DNA from: Noviherbaspirillum aerium
Lineage (GTDB): Bacteria; Pseudomonadota; Gammaproteobacteria; Burkholderiales; Burkholderiaceae_D
Assembly: GCF_008929045.1 (NCBI RefSeq)
Contig: NZ_VFAH01000010.1
Location: 62,001-126,000, forward strand
DNA length: 64,000 nucleotides
Direction of reading: 5' to 3'
Part shown: positions 27,023-35,548 of the stretch, in pieces
Layout: each line of letters begins with the position of its first letter
Numbering within the stretch: the stretch's first letter is position 1
Notes under the pieces: model-generated
Told to the model about the DNA's origin: nothing
Database searches by the model: none
Seen by the model: only the letters and a program-made list of their open reading frames with translations
Translations under genes and position numbers: made by a program

Positions 27023-27760
27023 ATGGACTTCAGTAACCCCGAGTTCTGGGTAGCTGTTCTGCAAATCGTCGCAATCGACATCGTGCTTGGCGGCGACAAT
27101 GCCGTCGTCATCGGCCTTGCATGCCGTCGCCTGCCTGAACATCAACGCAAGATGGGCATCCTCTGGGGCATGGCAGGAGCAATCGGCCTGCGTGTCGTGC
27201 TGATCATGTTCGCCGTCACCCTGCTGGCAGTGCCTTACCTGAAACTGGTCGGCGCGGCCCTGCTGCTCTGGATCGGCATCAAGCTGCTGCTGCCGGAGCC
27301 GGATGAGGGCGGTCACAACATCGAAGCCGGTGCCACCCTCGCTGCTGCGATCAAGACCATCATCGTCGCCGATGCCGTCATGAGCCTGGACAATGTGATC
27401 GCCATCGCGGGCGCGGCCGGCGACAGCAAGTTCCTGATCGTTTTCGGTCTTCTGCTCAGCATCCCGATCATCATGCTGGGCAGCCAGCTGGTCATCAAGC
27501 TGATGGATCGCTTTCCCCTCGTCATCGTGGGCGGCGGCGCGCTTCTCGGATGGATTGCCGGCGGCATGGCGGTCGGTGATGTCGCGGTGAAAGATTGGTT
27601 CGACGCGAATCTGCCGGCAGCCAGCTGGATCGGACCCGTTGTCGGCGCATTGCTCGTGGTCGCCGTCGGCAAGCTCCTCGCGGCGCGCGCGCAGGCGAAC
27701 GAGCCGGCATTGGAAGACATTGCCGACACCAAGCATTCCAGCGAAACCGGCAACAAATAA
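27023..27760 (+). CDS. TerC-family integral membrane protein
   Basis: 245 residues with seven or so helices and the TerC acidic motifs DIVLGGDNAVVIG and DAVMSLDNVIAIAG, which are thought to bind metal. Family members export Mn2+ or load metal onto secreted enzymes, or confer tellurite resistance. The start at 27023 is chosen because MDFSNPEFW is the usual opening and AGAGGT precedes it. I looked for a Mn riboswitch (yybP-ykoY) upstream and could not see one. Confidence 0.9.
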   Translation: MDFSNPEFWVAVLQIVAIDIVLGGDNAVVIGLACRRLPEHQRKMGILWGMAGAIGLRVVLIMFAVTLLAVPYLKLVGAALLLWIGIKLLLPEPDEGGHNIEAGATLAAAIKTIIVADAVMSLDNVIAIAGAAGDSKFLIVFGLLLSIPIIMLGSQLVIKLMDRFPLVIVGGGALLGWIAGGMAVGDVAVKDWFDANLPAASWIGPVVGALLVVAVGKLLAARAQANEPALEDIADTKHSSETGNK

Positions 27761-27828
27761 TAAATACCGGATGGACGCTGCGGCGTCCATCAGAATGACT
27801 GGTTCTCTCAATCTGACGGAGAAGGGCA

Positions 27829-28254
27829 ATGTTCAAAGTTCTATTGGCAGTCGACGGCTCGGAAAATTCGATGCGTGCAGTGCAGCATGTGATCAAGAGG
27901 TCCGGTGCGGCAAAAGATCAATATCAGGTCGAGCTGGTCAATGTGCAGTATCCCTTGCATGGCAGCGTTGCCGGCTTTATCAGCGCAGACCAGGTCAAGC
28001 AATATCACCATGACGAAGGCATGAAGGTATTGGCGGGCGCGGCAGATGCGCTCAAGGCAGCAGGCGTTTCCTTCGCTCATCACCTGTTCGTGGGCCAGCC
28101 GGCGGAGGTGATTGCTCGCTTCGCCAGCGAACAGAAGTGCGATGAGATCATGGTCGGCACGCGCGGCCTGTCCGCACTCGGCGGCCTGCTGGTCGGCTCG
28201 GTCGCGAGCCGCATCATTCATCTGGCCGATGCGCCGGTCGTGCTGGTCAAGTAA
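27829..28254 (+). CDS. universal stress protein UspA family
   Basis: 141-residue single Usp domain. The ATP-binding signature GTRGLSALGGLLVGSVAS (G2xG9xG(S/A)) is intact near the C-terminus and the start MFKVLLAVDGSENS is typical. It probably responds to starvation or stress. A 9-bp hairpin with a TGCG loop (27770-27791) lies between terC and this gene. Confidence 0.92.
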   Translation: MFKVLLAVDGSENSMRAVQHVIKRSGAAKDQYQVELVNVQYPLHGSVAGFISADQVKQYHHDEGMKVLAGAADALKAAGVSFAHHLFVGQPAEVIARFASEQKCDEIMVGTRGLSALGGLLVGSVASRIIHLADAPVVLVK

Positions 28255-28573
28255 GCCGTCACTCACTGCTGGCAGTGCAATGCGTTCGTGAATGGAAATG
28301 GAAATGATCATGTACTCCCTCCATTCCGGACGTGTTTCGCAACAAGCCATATTGATAATAACCGTTGCCTGAATGATTAGATGCAGGCATAGTGTTTTGA
28401 TGCCCGTCATGGATGACGGGCATCATGCGATCACATCCTGATAAGACACTTCCAGTGCTCAGGATGCGTGTACCTGGTGTGCTTGTGCTCCAGCTTCAGG
28501 CGATGGACGGGGACTTCCGGGTATGACAGTGACATCAGTTACCAACGAATTCAAAATCGAGGAGGAGACTACT
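28255..28573. other. intergenic region before tctB
   Basis: No gene. It contains a 12-bp perfect hairpin (GATGCCCGTCAT, 28399-28410 with 28413-28424) without a T run, and at its end the GGAGGAGA ribosome site used by tctB. The promoter for tctBA is expected here, but I see no clear -35/-10 pair. Confidence 0.5.
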
Positions 28574-29035
28574 GTGGCATCGTTCATCCGCAACCCCAAG
28601 GACTTCTGGTCAGGGGCAATTTTCATTGGCTTCGGCCTCACTGCCGTGTTTATCGGCCGTGACTATTCCATGGGGACCGCGGGCCGCATGGGGCCGGCCT
28701 ATTTCCCGACCATCCTCGGCTCGCTGCTGGCCCTCATCGGTGCCATCGCCGTCGTGCGCTCGATGCTCACCCAAGGTGAAGGCATCGCGCGATTCACTCT
28801 CAAAGGATTGGCGCTGGTGCTTGGTGCCACCATTCTCTTCGGCGTGCTCGTGCGCGGCGCCGGCTTGCCTATCGCCATCATCCTGATGGTGATGATGAGT
28901 GGCCTGGCCAGTATCAAGTTCAAGGTTGCTCCCTTCCTGATGGTCGCCGTCGGCATGGCGATCTTCTGCACACTGGTCTTCGTCAAGGCGCTGGGCCTGC
29001 CGATGCCCATTCTCGGTTTCTGGTTCGGTAACTAA
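28574..29035 (+). CDS. tctB: tripartite tricarboxylate transporter small membrane subunit TctB
   Basis: Four-helix membrane protein of the TctB family. I choose the GTG at 28574 because GGAGGAGA (28561-28568) sits 5 bases upstream and the product then opens MASFIRNPKDFWSGAIF, the normal TctB N-terminus; this gives 153 residues. An ATG at 28523 would add 17 unrelated residues. Followed at 6 bases by tctA. Confidence 0.92.
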   Translation: MASFIRNPKDFWSGAIFIGFGLTAVFIGRDYSMGTAGRMGPAYFPTILGSLLALIGAIAVVRSMLTQGEGIARFTLKGLALVLGATILFGVLVRGAGLPIAIILMVMMSGLASIKFKVAPFLMVAVGMAIFCTLVFVKALGLPMPILGFWFGN

Positions 29036-29041
29036 GGAAAG

Positions 29042-30547
29042 ATGAACATGGAAATTCTCAGCAATCTTGCCCTTGGCTTCGATACCGCGCTTACCCTGTC
29101 CAACCTGCTGTACTGCCTGATCGGCGTGTTTCTCGGTACCGCCATCGGCGTGCTGCCCGGCCTCGGCCCGGTGGCTACCATCGCCATGCTGCTGCCGGCA
29201 ACCTTCTCGCTGCCGCCGATCTCGTCGCTGATCATGCTGGCCGGCATCTATTACGGCGCCCAGTACGGCGGCTCCACCACCGCCATCCTGGTCAACCTGC
29301 CCGGCGAATCGTCCTCGGTGGTCACCGCCATCGACGGCTACCAGATGGCGCGGCAAGGCCATGCCGGCAAGGCGCTCGCCACTGCGGCCCTCGGTTCCTT
29401 CTTCGCCGGCTCGGTGGCTACCGTGCTGCTGGCATTGTTCGCGCCGCCGCTGGCCGAACTGGCGCTGAAGTTCGGTCCCGCCGAATACTTCTCGCTGATG
29501 GTGCTCGGTCTGGTCGCTTCGGTGGTGCTGGCGCACGGCTCGCTGCTGCGCGCCATCGGCATGATCATCCTCGGCCTGCTGCTTGGCCTGGTCGGTACGG
29601 ATGTGAACTCCGGCACGCCGCGCTACACCTTCGACCTGCCGCAGCTGGCCGACGGCATCAACTTCGTGGTGGTGGCCATGGGCATGTTCGGTCTGGGCGA
29701 GATCATCGCCAACCTCGAACATGAGGAAACCCGGACGGTGACGGTGAAGAAGATTCAGGGCCTGATGCCGAGCAAGGATGACTTGAAGCGCATCATCGCC
29801 CCGATTCTGCGCGGCACGACGCTGGGCTCGATGCTGGGCATTCTGCCGGGCGGCGGCGCGATGCTGTCGTCGTTCGCAGCCTATTCGATCGAGAAGAAGA
29901 TCTCGAAGAACTCGGCCCAGTTCGGCAAGGGCGCAATCGAAGGCGTGGCGGCTCCCGAGTCGGCCAACAATGCCGGTGCGCAGACGTCGTTCATCCCGAT
30001 GCTGACCCTCGGCATTCCGTCGAACCCGGTGATGGCGCTGATGATCGGCGCGATGATCATCCAGGGTATCCAGCCGGGACCTGCAGTGATGACGGAACAG
30101 CCGGCGCTGTTCTGGGGCATCATCGCCTCGATGTGGATCGGCAACTTCTTCCTGGTGGTGCTGAACCTGCCGATGATCGGCCTGTGGGTGCGCATGATCA
30201 TGGTGCCGTACCACTTCCTGTTCCCCGGCATTCTGGTGTTCTGCGCCATTGGCGTGTTCAGCCTGAACAACGCGGAGTTCGACGTGTTCATGATGGCGAT
30301 CTTCGGTCTGTTCGGCTACATCTGCAGCAAGCTGGAAATGGAAGCCGCGCCGATGCTGCTGGGCTTCATCATCGGTCCGATGATGGAAGAGTATCTCCGC
30401 CGTGCGCTGCTGCTGTCGCGCAGCGATCCGATGGTTTTCCTGCAGCGTCCGATCAGCGCGACCATGCTGGTGCTGTCGGCCCTGGCGCTGGCGGTGGTGC
30501 TGCTGCCTTCGCTGCGCAAGAAGCGCGAAGAGGCGTTCGAGGAATAA
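29042..30547 (+). CDS. tctA: tripartite tricarboxylate transporter large subunit TctA
   Basis: 501-residue permease with about 11-12 helices, carrying the TctA signatures GTAIGVLPGLGPVATIAMLLP, YYGAQYGGSTTAILVNLPGE and GILPGGGAMLSSFAAYSIEKK. Uses ion gradients to import carboxylates delivered by a TctC protein. A second in-frame ATG two codons in is an alternative start. A strong terminator follows. Confidence 0.97.
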   Translation: MNMEILSNLALGFDTALTLSNLLYCLIGVFLGTAIGVLPGLGPVATIAMLLPATFSLPPISSLIMLAGIYYGAQYGGSTTAILVNLPGESSSVVTAIDGYQMARQGHAGKALATAALGSFFAGSVATVLLALFAPPLAELALKFGPAEYFSLMVLGLVASVVLAHGSLLRAIGMIILGLLLGLVGTDVNSGTPRYTFDLPQLADGINFVVVAMGMFGLGEIIANLEHEETRTVTVKKIQGLMPSKDDLKRIIAPILRGTTLGSMLGILPGGGAMLSSFAAYSIEKKISKNSAQFGKGAIEGVAAPESANNAGAQTSFIPMLTLGIPSNPVMALMIGAMIIQGIQPGPAVMTEQPALFWGIIASMWIGNFFLVVLNLPMIGLWVRMIMVPYHFLFPGILVFCAIGVFSLNNAEFDVFMMAIFGLFGYICSKLEMEAAPMLLGFIIGPMMEEYLRRALLLSRSDPMVFLQRPISATMLVLSALALAVVLLPSLRKKREEAFEE

Positions 30548-30590
30548 TCACCAGCCAATACGGGCGGCCGGCAACGGCCGCTCCCGCAGC

Positions 30591-30631
30591 AAGCCGGCGC
30601 ATTTCGTAAGGAATGCGCCGGTTTTGTTTTT
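30591..30631 (+). terminator. intrinsic terminator after tctA
   Basis: 10-bp perfect stem CCGGCGCATT / AATGCGCCGG (30594-30603 with 30612-30621), 8-base loop, then TTTTGTTTTT. Confidence 0.9.
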
Positions 30632-30717
30632 GCAGTAAAGCCACGGATAAACATCGGACAGGGCGGGTCTACCTCCGGATGCTTCGAAAGAGGGCGGCTT
30701 TGATTTATCCTAGCGGC

Positions 30718-31218
30718 ATGAATGCACCGCAAAGCCATCCGCAGTTTTCCGCCATCGTTGAGGCGCCCTGGGGCGCCGTCGGCATCCGGACCGAGCCCGG
30801 TCTGGTACGCGAACTCGTCTACCTGCCGCCCAGTTTCCATGAAAAGGCGCCGTCCGATCCCCTTTCCGAAAAGGCGGCGCTGCAGGTCGAACGTTACCTG
30901 CAGGATCCGGACTTCCGTTTCGACCTGGCATTGGCTGCGGTGGGAACGGCGTTCCAGCGCAAGGTGTGGGACGTGATCTCTTCCATCCCACGGGGCGAAG
31001 TGCTGACGTATGGTCAAGTCGCCAAGCTCATCCGCTCGGCGCCTCGCGCGGTCGGGCAGGCGTGCGGCGCCAACTGGTTTCCACTGGTGGTGCCCTGCCA
31101 TCGGGTAACGGCTTCCGGCGGGTTGGGCGGCTTTTCCAACCATGATGATGAAACCGGCTTCCATCTTGGCGTCAAGCGCTGGCTGCTGGCGCACGAGGGT
31201 ATCAAGGCGTATCGATGA
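30718..31218 (+). CDS. ogt: methylated-DNA--protein-cysteine methyltransferase
   Basis: Suicide repair protein that removes the methyl group from O6-methylguanine. The ATG at 30718 gives 166 residues. The active site PCHRV has C127, and the GTAFQRKVWDVISSIPRGEVLTYGQVA helix-turn-helix part is complete. The frame extends upstream, but MNAPQSHPQF is the sensible start. The stop overlaps the xerD start (ATGA). Confidence 0.93.
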   Translation: MNAPQSHPQFSAIVEAPWGAVGIRTEPGLVRELVYLPPSFHEKAPSDPLSEKAALQVERYLQDPDFRFDLALAAVGTAFQRKVWDVISSIPRGEVLTYGQVAKLIRSAPRAVGQACGANWFPLVVPCHRVTASGGLGGFSNHDDETGFHLGVKRWLLAHEGIKAYR

Positions 31219-32120
31219 GCGAACTGCGGACGAACAACCAGACTGCCATCGACGAGTTCTGCGATACCCTTTGGCTGGAGGACGGCTTGTCGAAGAACAC
31301 GCTGGATGCCTATCGGCGCGACATGTCGCTGTTCAGCGTCTGGCTGGAAGGCCAGCGCAGCAAGCTGCTGTATGCGGTGCAGGCGGAAGACATCAATGCC
31401 TATTTCGCTGCCCGCCATGCCGATACCAAGGCGACTTCCGCCAACCGGCGGCTCGCGGTACTGAAGCGCTTCTATCAGATGGCCTTGCGGCAAAGCAGGA
31501 TTCATGTCGACCCCTGCCTGAAGCTGCGGTCGGCCAAGCAGCCGCCGCGCACGCCCAAGGTATTGTCGGAAGCGCAAGTGGAAGCCCTGCTTGCCGCGCC
31601 CGATGTCAATACGCCCTTGGGGCTGCGTGACCGCACCATGCTGGAATTGATGTATGCCAGCGGCTTGCGGGTGTCCGAACTGGTGCTGCTCAAGACCATG
31701 GAACTCGGCATGAACGAAGGAGTGCTGCGCATCACCGGCAAGGGCGCCAAGACAAGGCTGGTTCCCTTCGGTGATGAAGCCCGTTCATGGATAGAGCGCT
31801 ATCTGAAGGAAGGCCGGCCGGTGATACTGAACGGGCAGATGGATGATGCCCTCTTCGTCACTGCGCGCGGCGCCGCGATGACACGCCAGATGTTCTGGAC
31901 CCTCATCAAGAAGCATGCCGCCAAAGCCGAGATCAACGCGCCGCTTTCGCCGCATACCTTGCGGCATGCATTTGCCACGCATCTGCTCAATCATGGCGCG
32001 GATTTGCGTGTTGTCCAGCTGCTGCTCGGGCATGCCGACATCTCGACCACGCAGATCTATACGCATGTAGCGCGCGAACGCCTGAAGAAACTGCACGCAG
32101 AACATCATCCCCGGGGCTGA
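31215..32120 (+). CDS. xerD: site-specific tyrosine recombinase XerD
   Basis: Resolves chromosome dimers at dif together with XerC and FtsK. 301 residues: N-terminal SAM-like DNA-binding domain (about 10-95) and a catalytic domain with the tyrosine-recombinase residues in ASGLRVSEL (Arg), ITGKGAKTRLVPF (Lys), HTLRHAFATHLL (His/Arg), LGHADIST (His) and IYTHV (Tyr). No mobile-element context, so this is the housekeeping copy. Confidence 0.96.
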   Translation: MSELRTNNQTAIDEFCDTLWLEDGLSKNTLDAYRRDMSLFSVWLEGQRSKLLYAVQAEDINAYFAARHADTKATSANRRLAVLKRFYQMALRQSRIHVDPCLKLRSAKQPPRTPKVLSEAQVEALLAAPDVNTPLGLRDRTMLELMYASGLRVSELVLLKTMELGMNEGVLRITGKGAKTRLVPFGDEARSWIERYLKEGRPVILNGQMDDALFVTARGAAMTRQMFWTLIKKHAAKAEINAPLSPHTLRHAFATHLLNHGADLRVVQLLLGHADISTTQIYTHVARERLKKLHAEHHPRG

Positions 32121-32329
32121 AGGTTTGTCATCACTTCCTGCATCTGGAACAGCTCTGGGTTTGCTGAAGCCCGTTATGACGGCGATCAGACCCCCGTTCA
32201 GGCGCATAACACGCTCTACGTCGTTACCTCAAACCGGCAATTAGGCAAGCAAAACCTTGCTGACCGTCAATTTGCCGAACGGCACGGATTGCTAGAGTGA
32301 TGCCATAGGGCTTTTTCGGGATATCGATC

Positions 32330-32410
32330 ATGGAAACCTTGCGGACTCTGTCATACATTGTGCTGGTAGTGGCAACCTTTACAGCGACATACATGGTGTC
32401 GCATCTCTGA
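32330..32410 (+). CDS. possible 26-residue single-helix membrane peptide
   Basis: ATG at 32330 to TGA at 32408-32410. The product is METLRTLSYIVLVVATFTA and a short tail, one hydrophobic helix. It ends 3 bases before the TTG start of the BON-domain gene, which suggests coupled translation. The ribosome site is weak (GGGAT). It could be a true small protein or a leader. Confidence 0.35.
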   Translation: METLRTLSYIVLVVATFTATYMVSHL

Positions 32411-32413
32411 ATC

Positions 32414-32935
32414 TTGTCTTTCAGGACTTGCCGTTTTCCCCGCCTGCGCACGCTGATCGCCGCCGCGCTGGCAGGGGTCTTCACGATTTCCGCGAAGGCG
32501 GAAGGGGCAGTCCTGCAGAACTGGTTTGACGATCCTTTCCTGCAAGTGTCGAGCGACATGCCCGGCTGTCCGCAGCCGCGCGGACCCTACATGACCGAAG
32601 CCGAGAGGACATCCGAAGCGCATTCCCGTATCGAGCGCGGCACCAGCTGCTGGCTGGCGGGAGCCTGCGCTGAACCGAATTCCTACCGTTATGATGCATC
32701 GATTGCCCAGGCAGTCGGCAGGCAGGCTGACAAGGAAGTGTTTAACGGCAGCAGCATCTGGCTTACCGTGCAGCGGCGTTTTATCCGGGCAGAAGGATGT
32801 GTCACCGACCGGCGTCAGGCGCAGGCGATCGAGCGCTGGCTGGGCGGAATAGCCGATGTCGAGCGCGTCATTGTCGAAGTGATGCAGGGCACCCGGGACA
32901 GACCGCCGTACCGGACAATGGAAGCGCCAAAATAA
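32414..32935 (+). CDS. secreted BON-domain-like protein
   Basis: 173 residues from a TTG at 32414, opening with a basic stretch and a hydrophobic signal sequence that ends near SAKAEG. The C-terminal third (SIWLTVQRRFIRAEGCVTDRRQAQAIERWLGGIADVERVIVEV) resembles a BON domain, which typically sits in the periplasm and contacts membranes. Four cysteines in the mature part may form disulfides (PGCPQP, SCWLAGAC, EGCV). Exact function unknown. The start is uncertain because no ATG is available. Confidence 0.65.
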   Translation: MSFRTCRFPRLRTLIAAALAGVFTISAKAEGAVLQNWFDDPFLQVSSDMPGCPQPRGPYMTEAERTSEAHSRIERGTSCWLAGACAEPNSYRYDASIAQAVGRQADKEVFNGSSIWLTVQRRFIRAEGCVTDRRQAQAIERWLGGIADVERVIVEVMQGTRDRPPYRTMEAPK

Positions 32936-32962
32936 AAACGGGCCGCATCTCTGCGGCCCGTT
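32934..32962 (-). terminator. terminator between BON-domain gene and phasin gene
   Basis: 11-bp perfect stem AACGGGCCGCA (32937-32947) with 32952-32962 and a 4-base loop. On the minus strand it is followed by a T run, so it ends the phasin message. It lies just past the BON gene stop and may act both ways. Confidence 0.85.
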
Positions 32963-32986
32963 CCGGTATCTGATTTCAGTCAGAAA

Positions 32987-33556
32987 TTACTTGCGCGCGC
33001 GGCCGGCGGAGGCTGTCTTTTCCACGGCTTGCGAAAACTGGGAAACGGCCGTATTCACGTTGGCTTCAATGACTTCCACGGCTTGCTTGGTAGTCTTGCT
33101 GAATTGCTCGTAACCGGCGTTGGCGCTGCCGATGGCATTCTTGAACAAGGCAACCACATTTTCCGAACCGGCGGGAGCGTTCTTCGACACGTCGTCGACC
33201 AGCGCGGAAACCTTGCGGCCGGTTTCGGCGATCTGTTCTTCGGTGATGCGGGCAAACTCGGCCTGGGCGGTGGTGGCGATACCTGCAAGATGACGGCCGT
33301 AAGCGATGGCCTTGGCTGCGGTCGGCTGTGCCTGGGCGGCGGTCAGCGAAAAGAATTCCTGCGGATCCTTGGCCGACAGAAGCTGCTTGGCAGTGATCGA
33401 GGAATCTTCCAGCGATGCCTTTGCAACATTCAGGTTCAGGTCGACGATCTTTTCGACGCTGTCGAAAGCCTTGCCTGTGAGCGTCGTGAAAAGAGCCAGT
33501 TGTGCTTCGAAGTTGGCCTTGGCTGCGGAGGAAAACTGTTCTGGAACGGTAAACAT
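32987..33556 (-). CDS. phaP: PHA granule-associated phasin
   Basis: 189-residue amphipathic helical protein that coats polyhydroxyalkanoate granules. The opening MFTVPEQFSSAAKANFEAQL and LTGKAFDSVEKIVDLNLNVAKASLED are the Phasin_2 hallmark. The start at 33556 is preceded by AGGAG. The last 40 residues are coiled-coil-like and end in a basic tail GRARK. Two strong palindromes upstream probably bind the PHA regulator PhaR. No PHA synthase is in the window. Confidence 0.95.
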   Translation of the reverse strand: MFTVPEQFSSAAKANFEAQLALFTTLTGKAFDSVEKIVDLNLNVAKASLEDSSITAKQLLSAKDPQEFFSLTAAQAQPTAAKAIAYGRHLAGIATTAQAEFARITEEQIAETGRKVSALVDDVSKNAPAGSENVVALFKNAIGSANAGYEQFSKTTKQAVEVIEANVNTAVSQFSQAVEKTASAGRARK

Positions 33557-33595
33557 GGTGAACTCCTGGTGAGATGTGGTTTGAATGGGCACAGG

Positions 33596-33618
33596 TTTTA
33601 TTGTGCACTGCAATAAAA
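33596..33618. promoter_or_regulatory. palindromic site 1 upstream of phaP (PhaR-like operator)
   Basis: Arms TTTTATTG and CAATAAAA are perfect complements around TGCACTG, 40 bases before the phaP start. The core TTGTGCACTGCA matches site 2 (33655-33675). PhaR-type repressors bind TGC-rich dyads upstream of phasin genes, so assignment to PhaR is inference. Confidence 0.55.
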
Positions 33619-33654
33619 CGTATTTTAAAGAACTAATTTGTCAAGTCAAGCATT

Positions 33655-33675
33655 ATTTTGTGCGGTGCACAAAAT
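33655..33675. promoter_or_regulatory. palindromic site 2 upstream of phaP (PhaR-like operator)
   Basis: Perfect 9-bp arms ATTTTGTGC / GCACAAAAT with spacer GGT. Shares the TTGTGC-NN-TGCA core with site 1, whose matching core lies about 58 bases away. Confidence 0.55.
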
Positions 33676-34181
33676 AGGATTTCCCGTATGAATGATTCTG
33701 TTCCAGGCTTCCCGGTAACAGTGTCCGCTTTACCCGAAGCCATTTTCCCCAACGGTACAAGTTCGCCAAGACTTACCCAGTTTCGTAGCCAGAGGCACTG
33801 TTTTACCACGTATGCGGCAATGCAGCAAAAGCGGAGGCGAGGAAAGTTGTGAAATGTTGATGTCGATCAACTAATGCAAGACTGCAGATAGATCGGTCAT
33901 GCATCATCGGGATTTCCCGGTTGACTCGGGCGGCGCGGTGCTTCGACGACGGCTGATTCGGGAACATGAGCATGCTCAGGATGTCGGGCACGGAGGTGTT
34001 GCGCATGACCCGTACACGCGAACATGTGAACACTGAAGCAATTGCCTTTTCGGCACCGAAGATCGGACGCATCCGGCGACGGCGGTGTCCGGCCGCATGT
34101 TGCGGCATGGGCCGATGCGGCAAGCCGTACCGCAAAGCGGTCCATTGCTGCATAATGTGCTCCGCATTTCGATTACCCGCC

Positions 34182-34673
34182 ATGGCAAAAAAAGAACACA
34201 TCTCTGAAACTCCCGCGACGCAATTCCTGCGGCGCCAGAGCATCGTCTTTTCCGAGCATCCCTACACATATGAAGAGCACGGCGGCACGACCGTATCGGC
34301 GCGCGAGCTGGGCGTCGATGAGCATCACGTCGTCAAGACGCTCATCATGCAGGACGAGGCAGCCAAGCCGCTGGTAGTGTTGATGCATGGCGACCGCAAG
34401 GTATCCACCAAAAACCTGGCGCGCCAGATCGGCTGCAAATCGGTGGAACCCTGCAAGCCGGAAGTGGCGAACCGGCATTCCGGTTATCTCATCGGCGGCA
34501 CCTCGCCGTTCGGGACTCGGAAGACGATGCCGGTGTACGTGGAGGAGAGCATCCTGGCGCTCGACAAGATCTATATCAATGGCGGCCGACGCGGCTATCT
34601 CATCGGTATCGACCCGAAGATTCTGCCCGCCGTGCTATCGGCCAGGGCCGTCAGCTGCGCATTGGAAGAATAA
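34182..34673 (+). CDS. ybaK: Cys-tRNA(Pro) deacylase YbaK/EbsC
   Basis: Trans-editing enzyme that hydrolyses Cys mischarged on tRNA-Pro. 163 residues from the ATG at 34182 (MAKKEHISETPATQFL). The family features KTLIMQ, HGDRKVSTKNLAR, the GGTSPFGTRK active-site loop and FINGGRRGYLIG-like INGGRRGYLIG are all present. The frame is open 72 codons upstream, but that part has no family resemblance. Confidence 0.93.
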   Translation: MAKKEHISETPATQFLRRQSIVFSEHPYTYEEHGGTTVSARELGVDEHHVVKTLIMQDEAAKPLVVLMHGDRKVSTKNLARQIGCKSVEPCKPEVANRHSGYLIGGTSPFGTRKTMPVYVEESILALDKIYINGGRRGYLIGIDPKILPAVLSARAVSCALEE

Positions 34674-34824
34674 AACGCTTGCTCCCGCCCATTCGGCCCT
34701 GCGCGCCGGTCTGTGTCTCCGTGTCTTCTACTGGAAGCAGCCAGCCGCACGCCGCACGGTGGCCGATGCCGTCCGTGCCGCAGCGGGACAATAAAAAAGC
34801 GAATTGATAAGAAAAGGATAATGG

Positions 34825-35433
34825 ATGAATACCGTATTGTTTGTCATCGCCGCCTACCTGATCGGCTCGGTGTCGTTTGCCGTGGTCAGCAGCAAGCTGT
34901 TCGGACTTGCGGACCCGCGCACCTACGGCTCGAAAAATCCGGGCGCCACCAATGTTCTGCGCAGCGGCAATAAGGCCGCCGCCGCGCTGACGCTACTGGG
35001 CGACGCTCTCAAGGGAACCGTGGCCGTCTGGCTGGCCCGCTGGCTGGCGCCGAGCTACGGCGTCGACGAAACGACCGGCGTGGCGCTGGTCGGGCTGGCG
35101 GCTTTCATCGGCCATCTGTGGCCGGTGTTTTCCCGCTTCGTCGGCGGCAAGGGCGTGGCCACGCTGCTGGGCGTCCTGATCGGCATCAACGGCTGGCTCG
35201 GCCTCGCCACCATCGTCACCTGGCTGGTAATCGCGTATGCCTTCCGCTATTCGTCGCTCGCCGCATTGGTGGCCAGCGTCTTCGCGCCGTTCTACTACGG
35301 CCTGCTGTTCGGCCTGAAGCCGGCACTGATCGCGATCGCGGTGATGAGCGGCCTGCTGATCTATCGTCATCGCCAGAACATTGCCAATCTGCTGGCGGGC
35401 AAGGAAAGCCGGATCGGCAGCAAGAAAACCTGA
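34825..35433 (+). CDS. plsY: glycerol-3-phosphate acyltransferase PlsY
   Basis: Membrane enzyme that transfers acyl from acyl-phosphate to glycerol-3-phosphate, the first step of phospholipid synthesis. 202 residues with about five helices and motifs [27 protein letters not shown] and [18 protein letters not shown] ribosome site AGGATAATGG precedes it. A GC-rich 8-bp hairpin (35466-35486) after the gene lacks a T run. Confidence 0.95.
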   Translation: MNTVLFVIAAYLIGSVSFAVVSSKLFGLADPRTYGSKNPGATNVLRSGNKAAAALTLLGDALKGTVAVWLARWLAPSYGVDETTGVALVGLAAFIGHLWPVFSRFVGGKGVATLLGVLIGINGWLGLATIVTWLVIAYAFRYSSLAALVASVFAPFYYGLLFGLKPALIAIAVMSGLLIYRHRQNIANLLAGKESRIGSKKT

Positions 35434-35548
35434 TCTCATAAGGCCAGCCGCATGGCCGGGGAGGGGCGGCCGGTCCTTCCGGCCGCGATTGCTTTAGGTC
35501 TAAGGCTTGCTGCGCAAGTCATTTATGCTGAACAAAAAGGAGAACAGC

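Larger units (their letters stand above)
33557..34181. other. 625-bp intergenic region upstream of phaP and ybaK
   Basis: Divergent promoter region with no credible gene; reading frames that run through it have no family resemblance. The phaP-proximal 120 bases hold two palindromes, listed separately. From about 33680 to 34181 I see nothing else I can support. Confidence 0.5.

Noticed and set aside
28399-28424. 12-bp hairpin after uspA read as a terminator
   Set aside because: No T run follows on either strand, so it is noted only as structure in the intergenic region.
31215-32120. Phage or island integrase
   Set aside because: Sequence and context fit the housekeeping XerD; no attachment sites or phage genes nearby.
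33658-34181. Small frames upstream of ybaK (33658-33852 and an N-terminal extension from 33966)
   Set aside because: No ribosome site, no family resemblance; the ybaK family starts at 34182.
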